Positions 1 through 8,750 of a stretch of 64,000 bases of DNA are shown here, piece after piece (position 1 is the stretch's first letter; each line of letters starts with the position of its first letter). The translations under genes were made by a program, and so were the position numbers. The notes beneath the pieces were generated by a model. The model saw only the letters and a program-made list of their open reading frames with translations. It ran no database searches and had not been told where the DNA came from. The DNA lies in NCBI RefSeq assembly GCF_030733265.1, contig NZ_JASHJI010000006.1:124001-188000 (forward strand), read 5' to 3'. This DNA comes from Roseibium sp. MMSF_3412 (GTDB taxonomy: Bacteria; Pseudomonadota; Alphaproteobacteria; Rhizobiales; Stappiaceae).

Positions 1-14
1 GCTAATCTCTCTCA

Positions 15-758
15 ATGTTCAGGTCACAACGATTGCCAGCGGTTGATGCACTTGTTTCAGCAGGGCTGCCTCGTTTTATCGAGCTTCTGCGGGCTGCCGC
101 CGTCTGCCTGGGACTGGCAGCCGTGCCCGCGCCCGCAGCGGCCTGTTCGCTGTCACTCGTTCTCGCGATGGACGCATCATCCAGCGTCGATCATCTTGAA
201 CACGACCTGCAACTGAACGGGCTGGCGAATGCGCTCAGCGATCCTGAAGTGGTTCAGGCGATCGAAGCCGTCGGCGGGATCTGGATCATGAGCTTTGAGT
301 GGAGCGGCCAGCGCCAGCACTTTTTGCAGTTCGGCTGGCGTTACCTTGAGGGCGCAGCCGACGCCGAAAAAGCCGCTGAAGAACTGCGTTCGTCCCACAG
401 GGGTTTCATCGGTTTTCCAACCGCGATCGGTTACGCCCTGGGCTATGCTGCTGTGCAGATGGGCCGGGCACCGGCCAACTGTGCCCGCAAGGTCATCGAC
501 GTGGCCGGAGACGGCATCAACAATGACGGCTTTCCCCCTTCCAGCGCCTACAAGGCATTCGATTTCGAGGGCGTCACCGTCAACGGGCTCGTGATTGCGG
601 ACCAGGACACGACAACGATCAACTACTACCGGGAACACGTCATCAGTGGACCCGGTGCCTTTATCGAGGTCGCTGCCGACTATGAGGACTATGCCCGCGC
701 GATGAAGCGCAAGCTCATTCGCGAAATCATCGGCAACGGCTACGCGTCGGCAGAGTGA
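15..758 (+). CDS. DUF1194 domain-containing protein, exported, VWA-like
   Basis: A 247-residue protein with a hydrophobic N-terminal stretch (about residues 22-43, ending in Ala-rich APAAA), read as a signal peptide, followed by a von Willebrand A-like fold. The segment LVLAMDASSSVD matches the DxSxS metal-ion site that opens DUF1194/VWA domains, and DVAGDGINNDG lies where the second conserved loop is expected. An in-frame TAA at 3-5 shows that the ORF is complete, but no Shine-Dalgarno is visible in the 14 bases before ATG. The stop is 4 bp from the convergent stop of the next gene. Function is unknown; a periplasmic metal-dependent binding role is inferred from the fold. Confidence 0.85.
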   Translation: MFRSQRLPAVDALVSAGLPRFIELLRAAAVCLGLAAVPAPAAACSLSLVLAMDASSSVDHLEHDLQLNGLANALSDPEVVQAIEAVGGIWIMSFEWSGQRQHFLQFGWRYLEGAADAEKAAEELRSSHRGFIGFPTAIGYALGYAAVQMGRAPANCARKVIDVAGDGINNDGFPPSSAYKAFDFEGVTVNGLVIADQDTTTINYYREHVISGPGAFIEVAADYEDYARAMKRKLIREIIGNGYASAE

Positions 759-762
759 ACGC

Positions 763-1941
763 TTATGCCTGGCGCCGTGCCGACTGCACCGCGAGCGCCT
801 TTGCAAACTCTTCCGGGGACATCTCCGCGCGAAGTGCTTTCAGAAACAGCTGTTTCTGCGTTTCCGGCGCGAGACCTCCGATCGGAGGATCCGTATCGAG
901 GCTGGTCGGGAACGAATAGCCTTCAGCGCAGGCAGAGACTGCCGCCTCGATTTCGGCCCTGCTCCAGACGCCGGAGCGGGTCTTTTCCAAAAGGACCGGG
1001 TAGAGCAGCCTGGACATTCCCTCCCGGTCGATATTTTCCATGGCGCGGCAGAACGCGGACGATATCTGAAGCAGGTTGGCCATGCGTTGAATGTCCGCGC
1101 TCCTGTTCTCGCCGGCGGCGTGAAACAGCGCGGGATTGAAGAAGATCGCGTCGCCTTTCTTCAATGGCAACTGCACATAGGCACTTTCAAAAAAGTCCTG
1201 AAACACCTGCTGGCGGTAGGCCATGTAACCGGGCCGGTAAAGCTGCGAAAAAGGCAGCAGCTTGGTCGGGCCGCTCTCAACGGGCATGTCGGCATGGGCG
1301 ATCCCCCCCTGCAGGGTCATGACCGGAGACAGATTGTGGACATGAGTGGGATAACCGGCGCAGGTTTCCGCGTCCTGAAATCCGAGATGATAATCCCTGT
1401 GCGCCTGCTGGGCCGCGCCCCCCGGCCGCACGACATTGACCTGCGCCGTCATCTGGTAGTTCGGCCCGAGCCATGCCTCGCAAACCGCGTCGACAAACGG
1501 ATTGGCAAAGCAGGCGGCAAACGTTTCCGGATCGCGAAAACACAGTTTTTGCAGCGAGTTCCAGATCCTGTCATTGGCACCTGCCGCCGCGAAGTGGTCC
1601 GCGCCACCGCCTGAGGCGGCCTTTTCTTCCTGGATGATATCCTGGAAAACGCGCGATGCAGCGTCGAGGGGAGCGGTGTCGGCAAAGGCGCCGTCAAGCA
1701 CCAGAACGCCCGAGCGATGCATCAGAACGTGCGCCCACTCCGCCATGAGCCGGCGCTTGCCCTCTTCACCGGAAACAAGGCGGCCGAGTTCGCTCACCTT
1801 GTAGACGGGCACATTCGATACGATGCGTTCGGCAAGCGGCACCTCGCTCTCGTCGAGCTTCTGGTCAACCAGAGCCCTGAAATCATCAATGCTGCAGCTT
1901 CCGGCATCGAAATAGCCATTGGAGACGACCTGGCGATCCAT
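763..1941 (-). CDS. Phytanoyl-CoA dioxygenase (PhyH) family protein
   Basis: A 392-residue Fe(II)/2-oxoglutarate-dependent oxygenase of the PhyH family. The iron-binding HxD is visible in AHRDYHLGFQD and the distal His/Arg in FHAAGENRS. Start chosen at 1941 because GGGAGG lies 5 bases upstream; a longer reading to 1980 has no such site. Divergent from a LacI-type regulator 83 bp away, which suggests that the regulator controls this oxygenase and that the substrate is a small metabolite recognised by that regulator. Substrate not predictable from sequence. The long N-terminal region before the iron site (about 190 residues) is typical of bacterial PhyH proteins of unknown substrate. Confidence 0.88.
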   Translation of the reverse strand: MDRQVVSNGYFDAGSCSIDDFRALVDQKLDESEVPLAERIVSNVPVYKVSELGRLVSGEEGKRRLMAEWAHVLMHRSGVLVLDGAFADTAPLDAASRVFQDIIQEEKAASGGGADHFAAAGANDRIWNSLQKLCFRDPETFAACFANPFVDAVCEAWLGPNYQMTAQVNVVRPGGAAQQAHRDYHLGFQDAETCAGYPTHVHNLSPVMTLQGGIAHADMPVESGPTKLLPFSQLYRPGYMAYRQQVFQDFFESAYVQLPLKKGDAIFFNPALFHAAGENRSADIQRMANLLQISSAFCRAMENIDREGMSRLLYPVLLEKTRSGVWSRAEIEAAVSACAEGYSFPTSLDTDPPIGGLAPETQKQLFLKALRAEMSPEEFAKALAVQSARRQA

Positions 1942-2004
1942 CTTTCCCTCCCAATTTTCTGTTGCCCCAAGACTACGCAAGAACAGGGTTGCCGTGCGAT
2001 TGAA

Positions 2005-2024
2005 AATCCATCAAGAATCCATCA
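2005..2024 (+). promoter_or_regulatory. Tandem 9-bp repeats abutting a lacI-family start codon
   Basis: AATCCATCA occurs at 2005-2013 and again at 2016-2024, an 11-bp period (about one helical turn), and a partial third copy (CCATC) follows inside the first codons of the gene. The last repeat ends directly at the ATG, so no Shine-Dalgarno can be seen. Possible operator for the LacI protein in the shared promoter with the PhyH gene; inference only. Confidence 0.4.
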
Positions 2025-3047
2025 ATGACCCATCGTTTTCCCATCAAGGAAATTGCCACGCAGTCCGGACTGAGCACGGCAACGGTCGACCGCGTGCTGA
2101 ACGAGCGCGCCCATGTCAGCCCGCAGACACGCAGGCGCGTAAAGGACGCGATCGAGGAACTGACGCGGCAGGAGAGCCAGCTTGCGGCCAGGGGGCGCCG
2201 GTTTTTCATCGACGTTGTCGCGGAAGCGCCCCAGAGATTCACCAGGCAGATCCAACAGGCAACGGAAGCTGTTCTGCCCGATTTCAAACCTGCAGCACTC
2301 AGGCCCCGCTTTACGTTCGCCGAGACCATGAGCGCGGCGGAGACCGCCGCGATCGTCGACAGGATCCATCGCCGCGGAAGTCAGGGACTTTGCCTCAAGG
2401 CACGAAACACCGGGGAAACCAGAGAGGCCGTTCGCAGGCTCAAGAGCAAGGGCATTCCGGTCGTCACCCTCTTTACCGACATTCCGAATATCGAACGGCT
2501 CGCCTATGTGGGGCTGGACAACGAAAGAGCCGGGCGGACGGCTGCCTACCTGATGCTGAAACTGCTGAAAGACGATGACAGGACGATCCTGACAACGCTC
2601 AGCCAGCACAGCTTCCAGGGCGAGGAAGACCGCTTCAGGGCGTTTCGTTCAGAGCTTTTGAGAGTACGCCCGGAGCTTGAACTGATCGATGCCAGCGGCG
2701 GTGGCGGGCTCAGTCCGGCAACCGCACTCGAAGTGGGCGACAAACTCCAGGGCATCACGGACATTGCCGGCGTCTATTCGATGGGCGGTGGAAACCTGGC
2801 GATCCTCAGAACGCTGGAGGCTGCGGCGATCGACCCGGGTGTCTTCATCGCCCACGATCTGGATGAGGACAATCTCGACCTTCTGCGCGCTGAAAAACTG
2901 TCGCTGGTTCTTTATCACGACCTTCGTGCAGACATGCGGCTGGCCCTCCGGCATCTTCTCGCCTTTCACGGTGTCGGCGAACCGCCGCGATGGTCCGAGA
3001 GCGACATTCAGGTGGTCACGCCCCTGAACATTCCCCGGGACCCGTAA
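2025..3047 (+). CDS. LacI family transcriptional regulator
   Basis: A 340-residue repressor. Residues 1-50 hold the LacI helix-turn-helix and hinge (IKEIATQSGLSTATVDRVLN, then RVKDAIEEL). The rest is a periplasmic-binding-like domain (VVTLFTDIPNIERLAYVG, YSMGGGNLAILRTL, HDLDEDN) of the substrate-binding type common in alphaproteobacteria. Divergent from the PhyH dioxygenase, its likely target. The first codons directly follow a tandem repeat and no ribosome-binding site is visible; no better downstream start is apparent because the HTH begins at once. Ligand unknown, likely a sugar or polyol by family. Confidence 0.9.
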   Translation: MTHRFPIKEIATQSGLSTATVDRVLNERAHVSPQTRRRVKDAIEELTRQESQLAARGRRFFIDVVAEAPQRFTRQIQQATEAVLPDFKPAALRPRFTFAETMSAAETAAIVDRIHRRGSQGLCLKARNTGETREAVRRLKSKGIPVVTLFTDIPNIERLAYVGLDNERAGRTAAYLMLKLLKDDDRTILTTLSQHSFQGEEDRFRAFRSELLRVRPELELIDASGGGGLSPATALEVGDKLQGITDIAGVYSMGGGNLAILRTLEAAAIDPGVFIAHDLDEDNLDLLRAEKLSLVLYHDLRADMRLALRHLLAFHGVGEPPRWSESDIQVVTPLNIPRDP

Positions 3048-3057
3048 CCTTTGACGC

Positions 3058-3759
3058 TCAGGCGTCGGGCCGCCCGTGTCCCTGCGCTTCCATGGAGCGG
3101 TAGAAGTCCTTGAGCGTTTTGCCCGGCTCCGGCCGGAAGACATCGCCGGTGTCCTTCACATCGGACATGCGATCCAGGCGGAACATGCGAAAATCCTGAC
3201 GCAGTTCGCACCACGCCACGAGGGTCCAGACCTTGCCCCAGAACCAGAGGCCCAACGGCCGGATCACGCGCGCAGACGCATCACCCTTGCCGTCCATGTA
3301 GGAAATGGAAAGGCTCTTGCGCGCATCCGCCGACATTTCAAGGAAGTCGATCAGCCCGCGCACCTCCGGTGTCATTTCCGGAGCGAAGGCGTGAATTTCG
3401 ATCTCGTTCTGGCGCACGCGCATCTTGTCCGGCATGACGGCGTCGATCTTGATCATCGCCTCTTCGGCAGCGCGTGCCATTGCGGCGCCACCCCAGGCAC
3501 GGATCAGCCGGGCACCTGCCAGAAGGGCAACGATTTCATCTCGGGTAAACATGAGCGGGGGAAGGTCATAGCCATCGCGCATGATGTAGCCGACACCCGC
3601 CGCCCCCTCGATGGGAACACCGGACGCCTGAAGATCGGCGACGTCGCGATAGATCGTGCGCTCCGATACTTCCAGCCATTCGGACAACTGCCGTGCCCGG
3701 ACAAGCCGCCCCCCGCGCAGATACTGCACGATCTGGAACAGGCGGTCAGCGCGTCTCAT
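3058..3759 (-). CDS. YafY-type HTH/WYL domain transcriptional regulator
   Basis: A 233-residue regulator. N-terminal DeoR-like winged helix (RLFQIVQYLRGGRLVRARQL, then SERTIYRDVADL) and a C-terminal WYL-type ligand domain (ISYMDGKGDASARVIRPLGLWFWGKVWTLVAWC, FRLDRMSDV). It lies 72 bp downstream of a VOC protein on the same strand, a pairing often seen for YafY-type regulators and small stress or detoxification enzymes. Stops 10 bp from the convergent LacI gene. Effector unknown. Confidence 0.9.
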   Translation of the reverse strand: MRRADRLFQIVQYLRGGRLVRARQLSEWLEVSERTIYRDVADLQASGVPIEGAAGVGYIMRDGYDLPPLMFTRDEIVALLAGARLIRAWGGAAMARAAEEAMIKIDAVMPDKMRVRQNEIEIHAFAPEMTPEVRGLIDFLEMSADARKSLSISYMDGKGDASARVIRPLGLWFWGKVWTLVAWCELRQDFRMFRLDRMSDVKDTGDVFRPEPGKTLKDFYRSMEAQGHGRPDA

Positions 3760-3767
3760 GCACAGGG

Positions 3768-3819
3768 GCCCTTTTGAAGAGCAGGTTTCAAAACGTCACT
3801 CCACATTCTCCAAAAGGGC
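3768..3819. promoter_or_regulatory. 9-bp inverted repeat in front of the YafY-type regulator
   Basis: GCCCTTTTG at 3768-3776 and CAAAAGGGC at 3811-3819 form a perfect inverted repeat separated by 34 bp, lying between the VOC stop and the regulator start. It could be a regulatory site or a weak hairpin at the end of the VOC gene; the wide loop and absent T-tract argue against a terminator. Confidence 0.35.
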
Positions 3820-3831
3820 ACCTTTCATGAC

Positions 3832-4215
3832 CTAGCCTGCGTTGAACGCGAACATTCCGATCGAATTGCCGTCCGGGTCAATGCCATAGGCGAATCGACC
3901 GGCCGGAATGGGGATCGGATCGGATACTACCTCGCCGCCAGCTTTCGCGAAGCGTTCCATCGTGGCTTCGAGCGCATCGGGACACAGAATATGGATCGTC
4001 GGGCCGGTTCCCTTTGCCGCCGGTTGACCAGGGTAAAGATGCCCCGCAACGCCGTTGTCGGTCTTCGTCGGGAACATGGCAATGTGGTTCGGCCCCATAT
4101 CGGTGATCAGGTTCAGTTCGGTCTGAAAAACCTCATTGTAAAACTGGATCGCCTTGTCGAGGTCCGTAACCGGGATTTCCATCCAGACATTGAAATTGTC
4201 AGGAACGAAGGTCAT
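3832..4215 (-). CDS. VOC family protein (glyoxalase/bleomycin-resistance fold)
   Basis: A 127-residue protein with the paired beta-alpha-beta-beta-beta units of the vicinal oxygen chelate superfamily: WMEIPVTDLDKAIQFYNEVF in the first half and GGEVVSDPIPIPAGRFAYGIDPDGNSIGMF in the second. Length is normal for a single-chain VOC protein. The gene upstream of the YafY-type regulator on the same strand suggests a common control. Substrate cannot be read from sequence; the glyoxalase assignment is at superfamily level only. Confidence 0.88.
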   Translation of the reverse strand: MTFVPDNFNVWMEIPVTDLDKAIQFYNEVFQTELNLITDMGPNHIAMFPTKTDNGVAGHLYPGQPAAKGTGPTIHILCPDALEATMERFAKAGGEVVSDPIPIPAGRFAYGIDPDGNSIGMFAFNAG

Positions 4216-4468
4216 GAAATGTCTCCTGTTGTGCTGCGATGGGAGACCTTTAGCAGCCCCCTCCTGACAGCCTTCTGTCAGGAGAGATTCCGTTTCTCTT
4301 CCTCAACTGGCCCCGGTCTTGTCCGCCCCTCGTGACGGTTTTCAGACCATGTGACAGCGCGTGCAGCCGCTTTGATGCAAAACTTTAACGTGATAGACAA
4401 TCAATCGTCACCAAAGCCGTTGAAACTCGGCTCCGGCTGGCACAGCAGCCGTATTTTCGGAGGCTCTC

Positions 4469-6409
4469 ATGAAAAAACTGACCCTGACCCTGCTTCTGGC
4501 AGGCACAAGCGCGTTTGCATCCGGCGCAACCGCCAAAGATGCAAGTTATGTTGGAAGCGTGGACGTGGTCCGCGGCGATCAGGCGGCGGAAATGGCGAGC
4601 GGCACGGTATTTGTCGACACCAACCGCAACTCCAGGCTCGATGAAGGCGAGACCGGTCTCGCCGGCGTGCTGGTGTCGAACGGCAAGGAAGTCGTGATCA
4701 CCGGTCCGGACGGCACTTATGAGCTTCCCTCCTACGACGATATGAACCTCTTCATCACCAAACCGGCCGGGTACGCGACACCGGTCAGCGAAGACATGGT
4801 TCCCCAGTTCAACTACGTGCATAAGGTCGCCGGCTCGCCGGACCTGCGCTTCGGAGGGATCGATCCGACCGGACCACTGCCCCAGGCCGTGAACTTTCCG
4901 CTGATCGAGGACAATGTCGGTGATGATTTCCAATGCCTGGTCTTCGGCGACACCCAGCCCTACAGCAACGCCGAAATCTCCTACGTGCGCAAGACGGTCG
5001 GCAACATGCTGACCAACCGCGACAACTCCAGGACGGAATGCCTTCTGTTCGAAGGCGATGTCATGGGGGACGACCTGTCGCTTTATCCCCGGTTCAAGAA
5101 GATCGTCGCAACGGGCGGCGTGCCGCAATACTACGTCGCCGGCAACCATGACCTCGATTTCGACGCGAAGAGCGATGCTGACAGTTTTGATACCTTCCGC
5201 CGTGAATTCGGCCCGGAATACTATTCCTTCGACATCGGTCAGGTGCATTTCGTCGTTCTCGATGACGTGCGCTATCCGTGCAACGGTGTCGATGCCCATG
5301 CGTTCTGCGACCTTTCGGCCAAGCCGTCCTATAACGGCGTCATATCCGAGCGCCAGCTGGAATGGCTGAAGAACGATCTGGCCAATGTGCCGGCAGACAA
5401 GCTGATCGTCCTGAATGCGCATATCCCGTTCGTGACCTACACGGACGCAAGCGCCCAGAAGCACCAGGTCGACAACCTGGACAAGCTTTACGACCTCATC
5501 GGCGACCGTCCGGCGCTTGGCCTTTCAGGCCACACCCACACGACCGAACAGATCCTGCCGGGCGAATTTTTCGCGGGCTGGGAGGAAGCGACGAAGACCG
5601 GTCCGGCGAAGTTCCACCAGATCGTGACCGGCGCGGTTTCCGGCAGCTGGTGGGCAGGCGATCTGAACAATTCCGGCGTCCCGCATGGCACGCAACGCCT
5701 CGGTTCGCCGCGCGGATACTACGTTCTGGATTTCTCCGGCCCGGACTATGTCGACACCTACATGACATTTGAAGGGACAAAAGACGACCAGATGCATGTC
5801 TCCTTCAACACACCGCGTTTTCGCAGCTGGGCGGAAAAGCTGGTCGGCTACACCGAGCTCTATGACGTGCCGAGCGACGTTGTGCCGCCGGTTACCGTCA
5901 ATGATCTCGGCGACATGGACATGCTGACGAAAGACGATCTCGCCGATACGACCTATGTCGCCATCAATGTCTGGAACGGCTCCAAGGACTCCAAGGTTTC
6001 GTTCACGATCAGTGGCGGTCCGGCGACCGAGGCCAAGCGCACTCAAAAGGGCCAAGGCGAAGAGGTTCTCGACGGCCCGGACTATGCCGACCCTTTTGCC
6101 CTGGCGAAACAGTCGACCAACGGCCGGATTGCGGTGAAGAGCACCGAAGGCGGCGATGCGACGGCCGGGTTCTACACCTGGCAAGGCACACACTGGACAG
6201 GCGTCGCGGGTCCGTTCCAGGGTTGGATGCTTTCAACCAAATCCAGCCATTTGTGGCGCGCGGAACTGCCGAAGGACCTGCCCGCCGGTGTTCATACGCT
6301 TGAAGTGACGACGACAGACCGCCACGGCCGGACCTTCACTCTTTCGAAAACGTTCGAGATCGTTGACGAACTGCCGCAGATGACCTGGCAGGAAAAGTTC
6401 TGGCAATAG
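4469..6409 (+). CDS. Secreted calcineurin-like metallophosphoesterase, three-domain
   Basis: A 646-residue exported enzyme. Residues 1-22 form a signal peptide. Residues about 40-125 are an SdrD/Cna-B-like beta domain (GTVFVDTNRNSRLDEGETGLAGVLV, quoted in parts as FVDTNRNSRLDEGE) typical of the MetallophosN region. The catalytic domain follows with the motif series FGDTQ, EGDVMGDD, GNHDLD and LSGHTHTTE that binds two metals. The C-terminal third is a beta-rich MetallophosC region. GGAGG lies 5 bases before the ATG. A strong hairpin follows the gene. Probable periplasmic or extracellular phosphodiesterase or phosphatase; substrate unknown. Confidence 0.9.
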   Translation: MKKLTLTLLLAGTSAFASGATAKDASYVGSVDVVRGDQAAEMASGTVFVDTNRNSRLDEGETGLAGVLVSNGKEVVITGPDGTYELPSYDDMNLFITKPAGYATPVSEDMVPQFNYVHKVAGSPDLRFGGIDPTGPLPQAVNFPLIEDNVGDDFQCLVFGDTQPYSNAEISYVRKTVGNMLTNRDNSRTECLLFEGDVMGDDLSLYPRFKKIVATGGVPQYYVAGNHDLDFDAKSDADSFDTFRREFGPEYYSFDIGQVHFVVLDDVRYPCNGVDAHAFCDLSAKPSYNGVISERQLEWLKNDLANVPADKLIVLNAHIPFVTYTDASAQKHQVDNLDKLYDLIGDRPALGLSGHTHTTEQILPGEFFAGWEEATKTGPAKFHQIVTGAVSGSWWAGDLNNSGVPHGTQRLGSPRGYYVLDFSGPDYVDTYMTFEGTKDDQMHVSFNTPRFRSWAEKLVGYTELYDVPSDVVPPVTVNDLGDMDMLTKDDLADTTYVAINVWNGSKDSKVSFTISGGPATEAKRTQKGQGEEVLDGPDYADPFALAKQSTNGRIAVKSTEGGDATAGFYTWQGTHWTGVAGPFQGWMLSTKSSHLWRAELPKDLPAGVHTLEVTTTDRHGRTFTLSKTFEIVDELPQMTWQEKFWQ

Positions 6410-6445
6410 CGTTGCGGCTTTGCCGAATGCACGAATGAAGCGTTA

Positions 6446-6470
6446 TCCCGGGCACCGAACGTGCCCGGGA
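6446..6470 (+). terminator. GC-rich hairpin after the metallophosphoesterase
   Basis: Perfect 10-bp stem TCCCGGGCAC / GTGCCCGGGA with a 5-base loop, 36 bp after the stop codon. There is no T-tract behind it, so termination may be partial and the downstream HupE-like gene (start 6488) could be transcribed by read-through. Confidence 0.55.
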
Positions 6471-6487
6471 CCACCTGGAAGAAGACC

Positions 6488-7753
6488 ATGATCCTGGCTT
6501 GCGTGCGCGTCCAACGTGCCATCGAAATCATCCTGTTCTGCGCGGCCGCTGTGCTACTGGCATGCGTCCCCTCGTACGCCCATTTCGCCCAAGGCACAAA
6601 AGTGCGGACGATCCTTGTTGCCGAGGACGGTGGCGGTCTCGTTGCATATGTGCGCGTTCCCGCCCCGCTGGTCTTTTCCGATCTGGTCGGCAGGGCACAG
6701 GTCGATCAGGTTCCGTTGACCTCGCCCTTCCTGCGCGCGGAGACCACCGGAACCGGTGTCCGCTACAGGATCGACATGGAAGCCGTCAGCCGGGACCGGG
6801 CCGGTTTTGAAGACAGACTTCAGGCGGCGCTCATCTTCGCGCAGGCCGGTCTGGATCTGCCGGCTTCCCTCACCGGCTTCACGGTGCATGCACGCCGGCC
6901 CGCGCAGGTTCTGGACGGCGTCGAGGCGGCGCAGGCGGCCCTTGCAGAAGACAGCACGGCTCTCGACCCGGTTTTCGGCGCAGCGGTCATAGACTATGCC
7001 GTGCGCATCGACAGCCCGGATCCGGCAAGCGATATCGAGATCAGGTCCGGATACGCCCCCCTGCTTCCGGGACCGGGGGTCGAGATCGAAAACCATCTTG
7101 TGGACGCGCGCGTTCAGCCGCCGCTGTCGTCAACCGTGCCCGGGCAACTGGAAGCGCCAGCGGTTCTTGACGGCTCCCGGCTTTCGATCTTCCTGCATTT
7201 TGTCTATCAGGGCATGCTTCACATACTGGAAGGCCTTGATCATGTTCTTCTGGTCATTGCCCTTGCCCTCGGCGTTGGTGCGACCCGCAAGCTCATCTTT
7301 CTGGTTACCGCCTTCACGCTCGGCCATTCCGTCACGCTGATCGCGAGCTTCCTGGGCGCAACGCCCACCTGGCCCTGGTTCATTCCGGCCGTGGAGGCGG
7401 CGATTGCGGCCTCGGTTCTTTATGCCGCGGTCGCCGCGATGGTCAGAAAATCAGGGTCCGTCCTGGTGTTTGCCGGCATCGGTCTGCTCCACGGTCTCGG
7501 TTTTTCGTTCGTGCTCGGCGACATCCTGGGACGGGACGCACCGGGTCTCGTAGCCGCGCTGCTCGCCTTCAACATCGGCATCGAGGTCGGGCAGCTGCTG
7601 ATCCTCGCGGTGACCCTTGCAATCCTGTTCTGCCTCGAACACCTGGCGACACCTGCCCTGCGGCCAGCAAGGCTCGGGACGCTTGCCGCCATCGCGATCC
7701 TGTCGTCCTGGTGGGTCGCGGAACGACTGGGTGGCATCGTCTCAGCCGTCTGA
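6488..7753 (+). CDS. HupE/UreJ-like (HupE/UreJ_2 family) membrane protein
   Basis: A 421-residue protein. Residues 1-31 look like a signal peptide ending before HFAQG. About 200 residues of extracytoplasmic domain follow, then a C-terminal membrane block with about six helices. The family signature HILEGLDHVLLVIALALG opens the membrane part and GLLHGLGFSFVLGD lies inside it. Start placed at 6488 because GGAAG precedes it; an upstream in-frame GTG at 6461 lies inside the terminator hairpin. HupE/UreJ proteins are nickel or other metal permeases in urease and hydrogenase loci; no such locus is here, so transport of a metal is a weak family-level guess. Confidence 0.85.
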   Translation: MILACVRVQRAIEIILFCAAAVLLACVPSYAHFAQGTKVRTILVAEDGGGLVAYVRVPAPLVFSDLVGRAQVDQVPLTSPFLRAETTGTGVRYRIDMEAVSRDRAGFEDRLQAALIFAQAGLDLPASLTGFTVHARRPAQVLDGVEAAQAALAEDSTALDPVFGAAVIDYAVRIDSPDPASDIEIRSGYAPLLPGPGVEIENHLVDARVQPPLSSTVPGQLEAPAVLDGSRLSIFLHFVYQGMLHILEGLDHVLLVIALALGVGATRKLIFLVTAFTLGHSVTLIASFLGATPTWPWFIPAVEAAIAASVLYAAVAAMVRKSGSVLVFAGIGLLHGLGFSFVLGDILGRDAPGLVAALLAFNIGIEVGQLLILAVTLAILFCLEHLATPALRPARLGTLAAIAILSSWWVAERLGGIVSAV

Positions 7754-7938
7754 GAAATCAGTCGTGATTGCGGCCTCGTTCTGACTGGAGTTTCGATCGG
7801 GACCTATCGAACGGGACAAAGCTGTGCGCATCGCCTTGTCGGGCGCCACGTCTGACATGGAATTGCCGCCTGATTGATCTGCCTCAAGGTCGGCGACGCG
7901 GCGAGGCGTCACCTTGTGCTTCTAAAAAGGAGGCATGA

Positions 7939-8193
7939 ATGAGCCACGTTCCGCACGAACTGCACGAAGAATTCCCTGAAGCCGCTGACGCCATCCACGC
8001 ACTGAAGACCAACGATGCCCACTTTTCGCGTCTTGCGGACGAGTATCACACCATCAATCGAGAAGTGCATCGCATTGAAACCAATGTGGAACCTGCTGCC
8101 GATGAGGTTTTGGAAGACCTCAAGAAAAAGCGTCTTCACCTGAAGGACCAGATAGCCGCGATGTTGACGGCTGCGGCAAACACCGCGACCTGA
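7939..8193 (+). CDS. YdcH family protein (DUF465)
   Basis: An 84-residue, highly charged helical protein (HELHEEFPEAADAIHALK, DEYHTINREVHRIE, DLKKKRLHLKDQI) with the length and heptad-like character of the YdcH/DUF465 family. AAGGAGG lies 5 bases before the ATG at 7939. Function unknown. Transcribed alone; a GC hairpin follows at 8221. Confidence 0.9.
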   Translation: MSHVPHELHEEFPEAADAIHALKTNDAHFSRLADEYHTINREVHRIETNVEPAADEVLEDLKKKRLHLKDQIAAMLTAAANTAT

Positions 8194-8750
8194 GCCCCTC
8201 CTTTTCAGGCCGGTGTGAGTGCCCGCGCCGTCCCCGTCCGACGGTGCGGGCCGCCCTTCCCGGGAGCCGCAATCCCTGTTTTTCCAATCCCGGCGGACCT
8301 TTCCGCTCCCCGCTCCGCCTGCGTCAGCGCCAAAAACGGAGCGCGCATGTTCTTGCGGCGGATGCGCCAGATGTTTCGCTAATTTCATAACGCTGCGGCA
8401 GTTTCTTTTGTAGTCTGCCCAAATGATTTTGGGAAACCCCTTAAAGGTCCGATGTTTGCGTGTCATTGACAGCAACTTCGCTGTCGACACTCAGGCGGAC
8501 GCAGCATCGACCGATCGTGAGTTCGGGCGAAACAACCGCCTTGATGACGCTTTGCGGCTTGTCCGATCTCCCAGACGGTCTGAAGCCTGCTTTGGGCCAC
8601 CTTTGCTTTCGCGTCCAGAGTCGCCACTGACCTGGCACATGCACCCTCTGCTGTCCTCGCGGAGATCCGCTGCTTGCACCGTCACCCCGGCGACGCTCTC
8701 CAAGAACGCGATGCCTCCCCCCGCTCTCGTTGCGGCAGAAAGGATCTGCC
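8194..8750. other. Gene-poor stretch between the YdcH gene and a small ORF
   Basis: Apart from the hairpin at 8221-8251 I see no supported gene. Reading frames exist on both strands (for example 8423-8761 plus and 8441-8776 minus) but have no ribosome-binding site, no recognisable domain and mutually exclusive frames. An AT-richer patch near 8385-8440 may hold a promoter. Confidence 0.5.
8221..8251 (+). terminator. Hairpin downstream of the YdcH gene
   Basis: Arms GCCCGCGCCGTC and GACGGTGCGGGC pair over 12 positions (one G-T) around a 7-base loop, 28 bp after the stop. No T-tract follows, so it is a probable rather than certain terminator. Confidence 0.5.

Noticed and set aside
4385..5464. 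A 359-codon minus-strand frame inside the metallophosphoesterase
   Set aside because: No motif, no start signal; the opposite strand carries all catalytic motifs.
6461..6487. Upstream GTG start for the HupE-like gene
   Set aside because: It would begin inside the terminator hairpin and delay the signal peptide; the ATG at 6488 has a ribosome-binding site.
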